Origin: Eikenella glucosivorans
Lineage (GTDB): Bacteria > Pseudomonadota > Gammaproteobacteria > Burkholderiales > Neisseriaceae
Length of the DNA stretch: 47,676 bases
Assembly (NCBI RefSeq): GCF_016025525.2
Contig: NZ_JACSGR010000004.1
Span: 213,835-261,510, forward strand
Reading direction: 5' to 3'
Each line of letters opens with the position of its first letter. Within the stretch, counting starts at the first letter, position 1. A program made the translations under genes and the position numbers. The notes below the pieces were generated by a model that had not been told where the DNA came from, searched no databases, and saw only the letters and a program-made list of their open reading frames with translations. Shown here one piece after another: positions 8,131 through 16,015 of the stretch.

Positions 8131-8717
8131 AAGAGTTGGTATTGGCCAGTGGCAACGCAGGCAAGTTGCGCGAATTTAGTGCTCTGTTTGCCGATTTGGG
8201 CTGGCGGGTGCGCGCGCAGTCGGATTTTGCCGTGCCAGAATGCCCCGAGCCGCACTGCACCTTTGTGGAAAACGCGCTGGCCAAGGCACGGCACGCCAGC
8301 CGGCACAGCGGCCTGCCCGCACTGGCCGACGACAGCGGCATTTGTGCCCCCGCGCTGGGCGGCGCGCCGGGCGTGCTCTCTGCACGCTATGCCGGCGAGC
8401 CGCGCTCCGATGCCGCCAACAATGCCAAACTGGGCGCGGATTTGGCCGCGCGGGGCGGTTCGGCCGTGTATTACGTGTGCCTGCTGGTGCTGGTGCGCCA
8501 TGCAAACGACCCGCAGCCGCTGATTGCCGAAGGCGTGTGGCACGGGCAATGGCAGCATGAAGCAGCCGGCAGCCACGGCTTCGGCTATGACCCGCATTTC
8601 TTCCTGCCCGAGCTGGGGCAAACCGCCGCCCAGCTGCCGCCGGACACCAAAAACCGCCTCAGCCACCGCGCGCAGGCCGTACAGCGGCTAATGGCGAAAA
8701 TCCGAGCCGATTGGTAG
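8127..8717 (+). CDS. rdgB: XTP/dITP diphosphatase (non-canonical purine NTP pyrophosphatase)
   Basis: This housekeeping enzyme hydrolyses dITP, XTP and related damaged purine nucleotides to monophosphates so that they are not incorporated into DNA. The 196-residue length and motifs match the Ham1/RdgB family: the SGNAGKLREF nucleotide-binding N-terminus, ADDSGICAPALGGAPGVLSARY around the catalytic Asp, and GFGYDPHFF plus SHRAQAV near the C-terminus. ATG 8127 is preceded by AAAGGA and overlaps the upstream stop by four bases. The upstream reading-frame extension lies wholly within the preceding gene. Confidence 0.97.
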   Translation: MKELVLASGNAGKLREFSALFADLGWRVRAQSDFAVPECPEPHCTFVENALAKARHASRHSGLPALADDSGICAPALGGAPGVLSARYAGEPRSDAANNAKLGADLAARGGSAVYYVCLLVLVRHANDPQPLIAEGVWHGQWQHEAAGSHGFGYDPHFFLPELGQTAAQLPPDTKNRLSHRAQAVQRLMAKIRADW

Positions 8718-8757
8718 GGATGAGCAAAATGAGCTGGTTTCTATCCTGGTGCTGCAA

Positions 8758-8825
8758 AGGCTACCTGAAAGCGTTAAGCTTCAACGCAGTTAAAATGAGC
8801 CAAGCGAGTTTCCGCAAAGCTAAAA
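8758..8825 (+). repeat. DUS-linked repeat element (copy D), overlaps nuclease start
   Basis: The order is DUS, GCGTTAAGCTTCAACGCAG, TTAAAATGAGCCAAGCGAG, TTTCCGCAAAGCTAAAAC. The ATG within it (8795) is the best start codon for the nuclease that follows. Confidence 0.75.
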
Positions 8826-9313
8826 CCGTCGCGCTGCTGCCTGCTCTGCTGTTTGCCTTGTCGGCGCAGGCCGAAACCGTGAGCGGCGAAGTGGTGCGCG
8901 TGTGGGACGGCGACAGCCTGCACCTGCTGGACGCCGCCGGGCAGCGGCATAAAATCCGCCTTGCCGACATCGACGCACCCGAGCTGGAGCAGCCGCAAGG
9001 CCGCGCCTGCCGCAATCGTCTGGCCGAACAAGTGCTGCACCGGCGTGTGCAGGCCGAAATCGTGGACACCGATCCGCACGGCCGACAAGTGGCCTATATC
9101 CGGCTCAACGGCGCCGACATCAACCGGCAACAGCTGGCTGACGGCTGCGCCTGGCACTACCGCCGTTTTGCCCGCCGCCGCCAAAGCCCGGCCGAATACG
9201 CCGCCTATGCCGCAGCGGAAGAAGGTGCCAAAAGCCGCCGCGCCGGCGTGTGGCAGCAGAATGCACCGCAGGCACCGTGGCAGTTTCGGCAGCGGCAGCG
9301 TAGGCCGCATTGA
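8795..9313 (+). CDS. Secreted thermonuclease (SNase-like)
   Basis: The protein is a staphylococcal-nuclease-fold enzyme, 172 residues from ATG 8795. Residues 1-26 form a clear Sec signal peptide (charged SFRKAK, then a hydrophobic core ending ALSAQA). The nuclease core follows, with Asp38, Arg55, Asp60 and Glu63 in WDGDS and IRLADIDAPE, matching catalytic Asp21, Arg35, Asp40 and Glu43 of the S. aureus enzyme. A further Arg in DPHGRQVAYI corresponds to Arg87. It should cleave DNA or RNA outside the cytoplasm. In-frame ATGs at 8720 and 8729 would add the translated repeat in front of the signal peptide, which is less likely. Confidence 0.88.
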   Translation: MSQASFRKAKTVALLPALLFALSAQAETVSGEVVRVWDGDSLHLLDAAGQRHKIRLADIDAPELEQPQGRACRNRLAEQVLHRRVQAEIVDTDPHGRQVAYIRLNGADINRQQLADGCAWHYRRFARRRQSPAEYAAYAAAEEGAKSRRAGVWQQNAPQAPWQFRQRQRRPH

Positions 9314-9337
9314 GCCTTGGCCGCCGCGTAGGCAAGG

Positions 9338-9418
9338 GGCTACCTGAAAGCGCAAGCTTCAACGGAGTTAAAACAATGTCTTGGCGAAGCCAAGGTTGAG
9401 TTTCTGCGAAGCTAAAAA
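9338..9418 (+). repeat. DUS-linked repeat element (copy E), long form
   Basis: GGGCTACCTGAAAG starts the copy. It continues CGCAAGCTTCAACGGAG, TTAAAACAATGT, the inner hairpin CTTGGCGAAGCCAAGG, and ends TTTCTGCGAAGCTAAAAA. It sits between the nuclease stop and the fpr promoter. Confidence 0.78.
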
Positions 9419-9459
9419 TATTGCAGTTTTGCAAGCCAGTTCTCCGCACTCCAACACAA

Positions 9460-9468
9460 TGCTATAAT
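9460..9468 (+). promoter_or_regulatory. Extended -10 promoter of fpr
   Basis: TGCTATAAT carries both the TGn extension and a perfect -10 box, 50 bases before the fpr start. The -35 region is weak, as is usual for extended -10 promoters. Confidence 0.65.
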
Positions 9469-9518
9469 TCGCAAATTTTTCCGCCGCCGCGCGGCCTTAT
9501 CCCCTTTAGAAAGACAAC

Positions 9519-10295
9519 ATGGCAGCCTTCAACACACAAACCGTCTTGTCCGTACACCACTGGACCGATGCCTACTTCACCTTCACTTGCACCCGCGACG
9601 ACAGCCTGCGCTTTGAGAACGGCCAATTCGTGATGGTCGGCCTGATGGTGGACGGCAAACCCCTGATGCGCGCCTACAGCGTCGCCTCCGCCAATTGGGA
9701 AGAACACCTCGAATTTTTCAGCATCAAAGTGCCCGACGGCCCGCTCACCAGCCGCCTGCAACACCTCAAAGTGGGCGACGAAGTGCTCATCAGCAAAAAG
9801 CCCACCGGCACCCTGATCTGCGGCGACCTCAACCCCGGCAAACACCTCTACCTGCTCTCCACCGGCACCGGCATCGCCCCGTTTTTGAGCATCACCAAAG
9901 ATCCGGAGGTGTATGATCAGTTTGAAAAAGTCATCCTCGTGCACGGCGTGCGCTACAAAAAAGACCTCGCCTACTACGATCGCTTTACCCAAGAGTTGCC
10001 CAACCACGAATACCTGGGCGAAATGATCCGGGAAAAGCTCATCTACTACCCCATCGTATCGCGCGAGCCCTTCCAACACGAAGGCCGCCTCACCGACCTG
10101 ATGAAGAGCGGCAAACTGTTTGCCGACATCGGCCTGCCACCCATCAACCCGCAAGACGACCGCGCCATGCTGTGCGGCAGCCCGGCCATGCTCAAAGACA
10201 CCAGCGACGTGCTCAACGGCTTCGGCCTCACCGTGTCGCCCAAAATGGGGCAGCGCGGCGATTACCTGATCGAGCGCGCGTTTGTGGATCAATAA
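9519..10295 (+). CDS. fpr: Ferredoxin/flavodoxin-NADP+ reductase
   Basis: This 258-residue flavoprotein moves electrons between NADPH and ferredoxin or flavodoxin in the cytoplasm, and in other bacteria supports oxidative-stress defence and Fe-S repair. The FAD-binding RAYS motif is at residues 51-54, followed by EFFSIKVPDGPLTSRL and the STGTGIAPFLS pyrophosphate-binding loop of the NADP domain. The MLCGSPAML motif and the aromatic-poor C-terminus ending AFVDQ fit subclass I bacterial FPRs. It is monocistronic, with its own promoter and an inverted DUS pair just after the stop. Confidence 0.95.
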   Translation: MAAFNTQTVLSVHHWTDAYFTFTCTRDDSLRFENGQFVMVGLMVDGKPLMRAYSVASANWEEHLEFFSIKVPDGPLTSRLQHLKVGDEVLISKKPTGTLICGDLNPGKHLYLLSTGTGIAPFLSITKDPEVYDQFEKVILVHGVRYKKDLAYYDRFTQELPNHEYLGEMIREKLIYYPIVSREPFQHEGRLTDLMKSGKLFADIGLPPINPQDDRAMLCGSPAMLKDTSDVLNGFGLTVSPKMGQRGDYLIERAFVDQ

Positions 10296-10326
10296 GTGCC
10301 TGCTTGAACGGCAGCAATAGGCGTGG

Positions 10327-10354
10327 AGGCTACCTGAAAAATTTCAGGTAGCCT
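10327..10354 (+). terminator. Inverted DUS pair terminating fpr
   Basis: Two complete 12-mers face each other with almost no loop, followed by TTTTTG, 31 bases after the stop. Confidence 0.7.
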
Positions 10355-10452
10355 TTTTGTTGCAGCTGGGCTCGGTTTCCCCAATTTTGCCGGCTGGCCG
10401 GATTGGCGGTGTGCTTTGATGATTGCCCTTGCTAATCAATCGGGCAGAGTAA

Positions 10453-10490
10453 AGGCTACCTGAAAAAGTCATTCGGTTTTCAGGTAGCCT
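10453..10490. repeat. Second inverted DUS pair in the fpr-zapG gap
   Basis: AGGCTACCTGAAAA and TTTTCAGGTAGCCT are separated by 10 bases. It lies between convergent genes and could back up termination on either strand. Confidence 0.6.
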
Positions 10491-10575
10491 GTATCTCGGC
10501 TTGGGCTGCCGCCAATCTTACTGGCTTCCTTGTTTGTTTGGCTTGATTGCCGCCTTAAGCTGAGCGGCAAAGAGA

Positions 10576-10614
10576 AGGCTACCTGAAAAGTAGCCGGGCT
10601 TTTTCAGGCAGCCT
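10576..10614 (-). terminator. Mixed-dialect DUS hairpin after zapG
   Basis: The left arm is AGGCTACCTGAAAA. The right arm is TTTTTCAGGCAGCCT, which reads AGGCTGCCTGAA on the other strand, the dialect described for Simonsiella. It lies 24 bases beyond the zapG stop. Confidence 0.6.
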
Positions 10615-10638
10615 TTTATGGTGTCGGAAGCGAAGCGG

Positions 10639-11265
10639 TCAGGCTTGAGGTGCGGATTCTTCGTTGGGTGCGGATTCGGGAGCGGGCACGACTTCGGCGG
10701 TGTTTTCTGCAACCGCTTCGGCTGCTGTCGGGGCGTTGCCGGCAGCTGGGGCTTCGGCAACCGATGCGGCGGGCGCGGCGGCAGCCGGCTCAGCGGTGGC
10801 TGCGGCGGGATTGAACACGGCGGCATCGGCAGCGGAGTCGGCTTCGTCCAAATCGTTTTGCGGCGGCACGGGCGCATCGTGCGGCACCAGTTGGATGCGC
10901 TGTTCGGCTGAGTCTGCGGCGGTGTCGGCTTCGGCATCGGCCAGATAGGAGAGGGTGATGGTTTGGCCGCTGCGTTGCTCGATTTGGCTGCGGTAGGCTT
11001 CGGGTGTCATCAGCTCTTCGGCGCCGCGGCTGAGCTGGGCGAACACGTTTTGGTAGCTGCGGGTGAGCTCGTCTACGGCGTCGGCGGTGTCGATGAAGTG
11101 GTGGTTTACGGCTTCGCGGTAGTCTTGCAGGGCTTTTTTGGCTTCTTCCAGCTCGGCCTGCTGCTTGCGGTTGCCTCGTTTGAACAGCAGGGTGATGAGG
11201 ATGCCGATGAGGAAGCCGCCGAGGCCGGCCAGTAGAAGTTGGGTGATGAGCGGCAGATTGTTCAT
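10639..11265 (-). CDS. zapG: YhcB/ZapG family (DUF1043) inner-membrane division-associated protein
   Basis: The 208-residue protein has one N-terminal membrane helix with a glycine-rich face (LLLAGLGGFLIGILITLLF), then a coiled-coil segment (about 30-110). The DELTRSYQNVFAQLSRGAEEL core is typical of DUF1043. In E. coli the member YhcB (ZapG) links cell division, rod shape and envelope synthesis. The C-terminal 100 residues are a low-complexity Ala/Pro/Glu tail, longer than in E. coli and probably disordered. AAGGAGAAACCACA precedes the ATG, a strong ribosome site. The gene is divergent from lepA. Confidence 0.85.
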   Translation of the reverse strand: MNNLPLITQLLLAGLGGFLIGILITLLFKRGNRKQQAELEEAKKALQDYREAVNHHFIDTADAVDELTRSYQNVFAQLSRGAEELMTPEAYRSQIEQRSGQTITLSYLADAEADTAADSAEQRIQLVPHDAPVPPQNDLDEADSAADAAVFNPAAATAEPAAAAPAASVAEAPAAGNAPTAAEAVAENTAEVVPAPESAPNEESAPQA

Positions 11266-11571
11266 TGTGGTTTCTCCTTGGGATAGACGGGCACAGGTGC
11301 GCTATTGTATAGCAATTTTCAGGCCGGCTGATAGGGCGGGGCGGGCTGATTGTTCCGCAGCGGGGGCGGGTGGCGCGGTTGGGCGTGGCGCAGCGGGCGG
11401 CTTGCTGCAAATTGTCGGGCAGCTTCAAGCATTTTCGGCTAAAATGCGCAGTTCGGTTGCGGCGGCGCGCCCGATGTTTTCACTGCGCTGGCATTTGCAT
11501 TTTTCAGGTAGCCGCCTTTGCCGATTTCGCCTTATCCGCATAACGACTGCACACTTAACTGCCCGGCCATT
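11266..11571. promoter_or_regulatory. Divergent zapG/lepA intergenic region
   Basis: On the minus strand TATACAAT (around 11302-11311) is a likely zapG -10 box. On the plus strand TAAAAT (11440-11445) is a weak candidate for lepA. A DUS variant ending GCCG lies at about 11503-11516. No open frame here looks real. Confidence 0.4.
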
Positions 11572-13365
11572 ATGAACAATATCCGCAATTTCTCCATCAT
11601 CGCCCACATCGACCACGGCAAATCCACGCTGGCCGACCGCTTCATCCAATACTGCGGCGGCCTGGAAAACCGCGAAATGAGTTCGCAGGTTTTAGACAGC
11701 ATGGACATCGAAAAAGAGCGCGGCATCACGATTAAAGCGCAAACCGCCGCGCTGCAATACAAAGCCAAAAACGGCGAAACTTATCTGCTCAACCTGATCG
11801 ACACCCCGGGGCATGTGGATTTTTCTTACGAAGTATCCCGTTCGCTTTCCGCCTGCGAAGGCGCGCTCTTGGTGGTGGATGCTTCACAGGGTGTGGAAGC
11901 GCAAACCGTGGCCAACTGCTACACGGCGATCGATTTGGGCGTGGAAGTGGTGCCCGTGTTGAACAAAATCGACCTGCCCGCTGCCGACCCCGACCGAGTG
12001 GCGCAGGAAATCGAAGACATCATCGGCATCGATGCGGTGGACGCGGTGCAGTGTTCGGCCAAAAGCGGCTTGGGCGTGGAAGACGTGCTGGAAGAAATTG
12101 TGGCCAAGGTACCCGCGCCTTCGGGCAGCCCGGATGAGCCTTTGCAGGCCATGATTATCGATTCGTGGTTCGACAATTATGTGGGCGTGGTGATGCTGAT
12201 CCGCGTGAAAAACGGCACCATCAAGCTGAAAGACAAAGTGCGCTTCATGAGCACCAAAGCCGAAACCTTGGTGGAACAGCTTGGCGTGTTTACGCCGAAA
12301 TCGCTGCCGAAACAGCAGCTTTCCGCCGGCGAAGTGGGCTTTTTGGTTACCGGCATCAAGGAGCTGGGCTCGGCCAAAGTGGGCGATACGGTTACGCTCG
12401 CCGCCAACCCCGCCGCCGAGCCGCTGCCCGGCTTCAAAGAAGTGCAAAGCCAGGTGTTTGCCGGGCTGTATCCGGTGGAAAGCCACGACTACGAAGCCCT
12501 GCGCGATGCGCTAGAAAAGCTGCAACTGAATGATGCTTCGTTGAAATTCGAGCCGGAAGTATCCCAGGCGCTCGGCTTCGGCTTCCGCTGCGGCTTCCTC
12601 GGCCTCTTGCACTTGGAAATCGTGCAGGAACGCTTGGAGCGCGAGTTCGACATGGATTTGATCACCACCGCGCCCACGGTGGTGTATGAAGTGATTTTGA
12701 AAACCGGCGAACATATCGAAGTGGAAAATCCGTCCAAACTGCCGGATTTGGCCACGGTGGAATCCATACTGGAGCCGATTATCACCGCCACCATCCTCGT
12801 GCCGCAGGAATACGTGGGCAACGTGATGACCCTGTGCAATCAGAAGCGCGGCGTGCAGCTTAATATGCAGTATCTCGGCCGCCAGGTGATGCTCACTTAC
12901 GATCTGCCGATGAACGAAGTGGTGATGGACTTTTTCGACAAGCTCAAATCCACTTCGCGCGGCTATGCCTCGCTCGACTACCATTTCAAAGAATTCCGCG
13001 CCGCCAACCTGGTGAAATTAGACATTATGGTAAACGGCGACAAGGTAGATGCGCTCAGCCTGATTGTGCACCGCCAAAACGCCGTGCACCGCGGCCGCGA
13101 GCTGGCGGCGAAAATGCGCGAGCTGATTCCGCGCCAGATGTTCGACATCGCCGTGCAGGCCGCCATCGGCAGCCAGATCATCGCCCGCGAAAACGTGAAG
13201 GCGCTGCGCAAAAACGTGCTGGCCAAATGCTATGGCGGCGACATCACGCGCAAGAAAAAATTGCTGGAAAAACAAAAGGCCGGCAAAAAACGCATGAAGC
13301 AGGTGGGCAATGTGGAAATCCCGCAGAGCGCGTTTTTGGCGATTTTGCAGGTGGGGGATAAGTAG
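11572..13365 (+). CDS. lepA: Elongation factor 4 (back-translocating GTPase LepA)
   Basis: The 597-residue length and the start MNNIRNFSIIAHIDHGKST are typical of LepA. G-domain motifs are AHIDHGKST (G1), DTPGHVDF (G3) and NKIDLPAAD (G4). Domains II, III and V and the LepA-specific C-terminal domain (GGDITRKKKLLEKQKAGKKRMK) follow. It acts on the ribosome and is thought to help with stalled elongation or initiation. The open frame extends upstream to 11518 without conservation, so ATG 11572 is used. It heads a cluster with a small lipoprotein and lepB; lepA-lepB linkage is common in proteobacteria. Confidence 0.98.
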   Translation: MNNIRNFSIIAHIDHGKSTLADRFIQYCGGLENREMSSQVLDSMDIEKERGITIKAQTAALQYKAKNGETYLLNLIDTPGHVDFSYEVSRSLSACEGALLVVDASQGVEAQTVANCYTAIDLGVEVVPVLNKIDLPAADPDRVAQEIEDIIGIDAVDAVQCSAKSGLGVEDVLEEIVAKVPAPSGSPDEPLQAMIIDSWFDNYVGVVMLIRVKNGTIKLKDKVRFMSTKAETLVEQLGVFTPKSLPKQQLSAGEVGFLVTGIKELGSAKVGDTVTLAANPAAEPLPGFKEVQSQVFAGLYPVESHDYEALRDALEKLQLNDASLKFEPEVSQALGFGFRCGFLGLLHLEIVQERLEREFDMDLITTAPTVVYEVILKTGEHIEVENPSKLPDLATVESILEPIITATILVPQEYVGNVMTLCNQKRGVQLNMQYLGRQVMLTYDLPMNEVVMDFFDKLKSTSRGYASLDYHFKEFRAANLVKLDIMVNGDKVDALSLIVHRQNAVHRGRELAAKMRELIPRQMFDIAVQAAIGSQIIARENVKALRKNVLAKCYGGDITRKKKLLEKQKAGKKRMKQVGNVEIPQSAFLAILQVGDK

Positions 13366-13417
13366 CCGCATTCGGGCTACCTGAAAAACGAGAGCCCGAA
13401 GAAAAGGAAGCCCGATA

Positions 13418-13690
13418 ATGAAAAACGTTTTTTTGATACTGGCGGCTTGCGTGGTTTCCGCTGCCTGTGCCGCGCCGAATCCGCCAACGGGAAAAGCGGC
13501 GGCAGAGTCCGAACGCTTGAGCATGGTTGCCACGCCGGAAACATTGGCGCAATTCCGCCAGTTTTGCCCGGACGGCACGCCGGTGCTGTATTTGTACGAA
13601 CACGATCCGCGCTTTCAGTATTTTCAGGTAGCCTGCCGCAAGGCAAACGGCGAAATGGCCTACGGCTTCGGCGTGGGCCTAGGTAGGTAA
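13418..13690 (+). CDS. Small putative lipoprotein between lepA and lepB
   Basis: The 90-residue product has a signal sequence with a possible lipobox (SAAC at about residue 17), then a small domain with two further Cys residues. I do not recognise a family. AAAGGAAG precedes the ATG. A DUS at 13621-13634 lies inside the gene and encodes FQVA in frame (QYFQVACRKANG). It lies 52 bases after lepA and 87 bases before lepB and is probably in the same transcript. Confidence 0.72.
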   Translation: MKNVFLILAACVVSAACAAPNPPTGKAAAESERLSMVATPETLAQFRQFCPDGTPVLYLYEHDPRFQYFQVACRKANGEMAYGFGVGLGR

Positions 13691-13777
13691 TAGTAATGCA
13701 TTGATTTATTGAGATTACTTATTTTCAAGTAGCCTCTCTTTCAGTTAAGAAAACCACAACATAGGAACAAAATCAAA

Positions 13778-14818
13778 GTGGAACAATCCAACACAATCCT
13801 CTATGCCGCCATCGCCGCTTTGGCTGCCGGCATCGTGCTGTTTGCCGTGAGCGGGAAAACGCGGCAGGACAATGGCGAATGGAGCGGCGGCCTGCAATGG
13901 GGCTACCTTTTGATGATGGTGGGCGCCTTCGGCCTGCTGGCCAAAGTGATGAGCCTCACGGCAGTGCTGCTGCTCTTGGTGCTGCTTACCGGCGCGGTGT
14001 GGCTGTGGGCGCGGATGGCGCGCAAACATCGGCAGAAACAGCCCGGTTACATCGCGGAAACCGACCGCGACGACAACCATTTCCGCGACTACATGGGCAG
14101 CTTCTTCCCGCTGATTTTGGTGGTGTTCGTGCTGCGCACCTTCGTGGCCGAGCCTTTCCAGATTCCTTCCAGCTCGATGCGGCCGGGGCTGGTGAAGGGC
14201 GATTTCGTGCTGGTGAACAAGTTTACCTACGGCATCCGCGTGCCGGTGTTGAACAATGTGCTGATTCCGGTGGGGCAGGTACAGCGCGGCGACGTGGTGG
14301 TGTTCAACTATCCTGTGGATCCGGACACCAACTACATCAAGCGCATTGTCGGCCTGCCGGGCGATGTGGTGGAATACCGCAATAAGGTGCTGACAGTAAA
14401 CGGTAAAACCGAGCAGGATACCTTCGCCGCCGCCTACAGCTATCCCGATGATTTCAATGCAAACCGAATGTTGGAAGCCGCCCGTTTTGCGGCCAACTGG
14501 GAAGGCCGGCAGTTTGAAGTGCTGAAAAACGAAGATGCGCCCACGGTGTCCATCCCCTTCCTCGCCCAATCGGCCAACGATTTCGCCAAGAGCGGCTACC
14601 AAAGCGGCCTGCGCGAAAATTGCGAATACGAGGCAGACGGCAGCGGCTTCAAATGCACTGTGCCGGCGGGCAAATATTTCGCCATGGGCGACAACCGCGA
14701 CAGCAGCGCCGATTCGCGCTACTGGGGCTTTGTGGATGACAAGCTGCTGGTGGGCAAGGCGTTTTTCGTGTGGATGAACGTGGGCGACAGATCGCGCATC
14801 GGCAATTCCATCCGTTGA
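13778..14818 (+). CDS. lepB: Signal peptidase I
   Basis: This membrane serine protease removes Sec signal peptides at the periplasmic face. The 346-residue protein has two or three N-terminal hydrophobic segments (about 5-22, 38-75 and 105-125). The catalytic Ser133 is in PSSSMRPG, and the general base Lys188 is in YIKRIVGLPGD. Box E is GDNRDSSADSRYWGFV. An insert of about 70 residues between boxes D and E matches large gammaproteobacterial/betaproteobacterial LepB. The start is GTG at 13778; no in-frame ATG lies before the first membrane segment. Confidence 0.96.
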   Translation: MEQSNTILYAAIAALAAGIVLFAVSGKTRQDNGEWSGGLQWGYLLMMVGAFGLLAKVMSLTAVLLLLVLLTGAVWLWARMARKHRQKQPGYIAETDRDDNHFRDYMGSFFPLILVVFVLRTFVAEPFQIPSSSMRPGLVKGDFVLVNKFTYGIRVPVLNNVLIPVGQVQRGDVVVFNYPVDPDTNYIKRIVGLPGDVVEYRNKVLTVNGKTEQDTFAAAYSYPDDFNANRMLEAARFAANWEGRQFEVLKNEDAPTVSIPFLAQSANDFAKSGYQSGLRENCEYEADGSGFKCTVPAGKYFAMGDNRDSSADSRYWGFVDDKLLVGKAFFVWMNVGDRSRIGNSIR

Positions 14819-14835
14819 TGGCGCAAACGGAAAAA

Positions 14836-14895
14836 AGGCTACCTGAAAACGGAGCGCAGCGCAGTTTGTGCGAAGCTAAAGTTTTCAGGTAGCCT
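14836..14895 (+). repeat. DUS-linked repeat (copy F) forming the lepB terminator hairpin
   Basis: Two inverted DUS copies enclose GGAGCGCAGCGCAG and TTTGTGCGAAGCTAAAG, the far-end block of the element. It is followed by TTTTTG, 18 bases after the lepB stop. Confidence 0.7.
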
Positions 14896-14921
14896 TTTTG
14901 TTGTGCGCTTGAATACTGAAG

Positions 14922-14961
14922 AGGCTACCTGAAAAGTGGTTTGCACTTTTTCAGGTAGCCT
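14922..14961 (-). terminator. Inverted DUS pair after the methyltransferase gene
   Basis: The DUS arms are extended by AAAGTG/CACTTT-type complementarity, giving a longer stem of about 18 bp. It sits 20 bases beyond the minus-strand stop. Confidence 0.65.
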
Positions 14962-14981
14962 TTGGTGCTGCGCAGAGCGGG

Positions 14982-15803
14982 CTAGGGCAGCTCGATTTTG
15001 ATAATCTTCTGGTCAAACAGCCGTTTGCCCCAGCCGGTGCGGTAGATTTGGCGGAACAGCCAGGGATAGCGGTGGCCGCAGCGCTCGCTCAATCTGCCCA
15101 CCACGCGCACTTTGCTGCCGGGCAGCCATGCCTCCATCACCCGGGCGTCGGGCAGCGACCATTTGAATTCGGGCGACTGCGCCATCTTGCCCAAGGCATC
15201 GTGCTGTTTGGCGCGGCCGACGGCCACTGGCGGCAGCATGTCGAACACCAGCACGGCGCGCGGCAGCTGGCGGGCAATCATGACCAGCAGGGCTTTGACC
15301 TGGGCTTCGTCGAAATACATCAGCACCCCTTCGGCAAGCAGCAGCACCGGTTTGCCGTGGGCGGCTGCGGTGTCTGCCCAGCCTTCTTCAAACATGGAGC
15401 CGGCCAGGTAATGGTTGCCCGATTCGGGCAGCAGTTGGCGCCGGATGTCGATCACATTGGGCAAGTCTAAGTCGTACCAGGCGGTAACGGGCGGGCGGCC
15501 GAGGCGTTCGAAGCGTGCGTCCAGCCCAGCGCCGAGCTGCACGACCACGCAGTCGGTGTGTTGTGCGATAAAGCGTTGCGCCTCTTCGTCGATGAGGGCG
15601 GCGCGGGCGCAGCAGCCCGGCTGAGACAGTTTTGATTTGGCGAACACGCTGAAATCGTAATCGATTTGCTGAAGCATGCCCACGGCGGCGGCATCTTGGA
15701 TGAGCGCGTCGGGGCGGTCGTATTCCACGGCCTTGGCCCAGAGCGGAATCAGCATGGTGGTGGAAAGCTGGCTGATGGTGCTGGAGGAAACGGTTGGGTT
15801 CAT
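14982..15803 (-). CDS. Class I SAM-dependent methyltransferase, leucine carboxyl methyltransferase/TcmP-like family
   Basis: The 273-residue protein has the LCM-family hallmarks: the SAM-binding VVVQLGAGLDARFERLG, the YDLDLPNVIDIRR acidic segment, and LLLAEGVLMYFDEAQVKALL. Members methylate carboxylates or hydroxyls of varied small molecules; the substrate here is unknown. ATG 15803 is preceded by GGGAG. The frame stays open upstream for another 60 codons with no conservation, through a proline/arginine-rich stretch. It is monocistronic between DUS hairpins. Confidence 0.85.
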   Translation of the reverse strand: MNPTVSSSTISQLSTTMLIPLWAKAVEYDRPDALIQDAAAVGMLQQIDYDFSVFAKSKLSQPGCCARAALIDEEAQRFIAQHTDCVVVQLGAGLDARFERLGRPPVTAWYDLDLPNVIDIRRQLLPESGNHYLAGSMFEEGWADTAAAHGKPVLLLAEGVLMYFDEAQVKALLVMIARQLPRAVLVFDMLPPVAVGRAKQHDALGKMAQSPEFKWSLPDARVMEAWLPGSKVRVVGRLSERCGHRYPWLFRQIYRTGWGKRLFDQKIIKIELP

Positions 15804-15967
15804 GATGGCTCCCGAATGATGGCGGATGGGTGCGGGCCGCCTGAAAGCGGCTTGGGCGCCGAGGGCGGAAACGGTGTGCTGTCGGGAGTGGTTTGCGTAT
15901 GAGGGAGGCGGCTGCCGTTTTAACTTTGTTTTCCGGCAGCCTTTGGTGGTATGGCGGTGTGTTAAAG

Positions 15968-16007
15968 GGGCTACCTGAAAATCCGGCAACCGATTTTCAG
16001 GTAGCCT
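15968..16007 (-). terminator. Inverted DUS pair after nlpD
   Basis: GGGCTACCTGAAAAT and ATTTTCAGGTAGCCT, 9 bases beyond the minus-strand nlpD stop. The remaining 15804-15967 holds only degenerate DUS-like words (CCGCCTGAAAG, CCGGCAGCC). Confidence 0.6.
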
Positions 16008-16015
16008 TTACTGTT

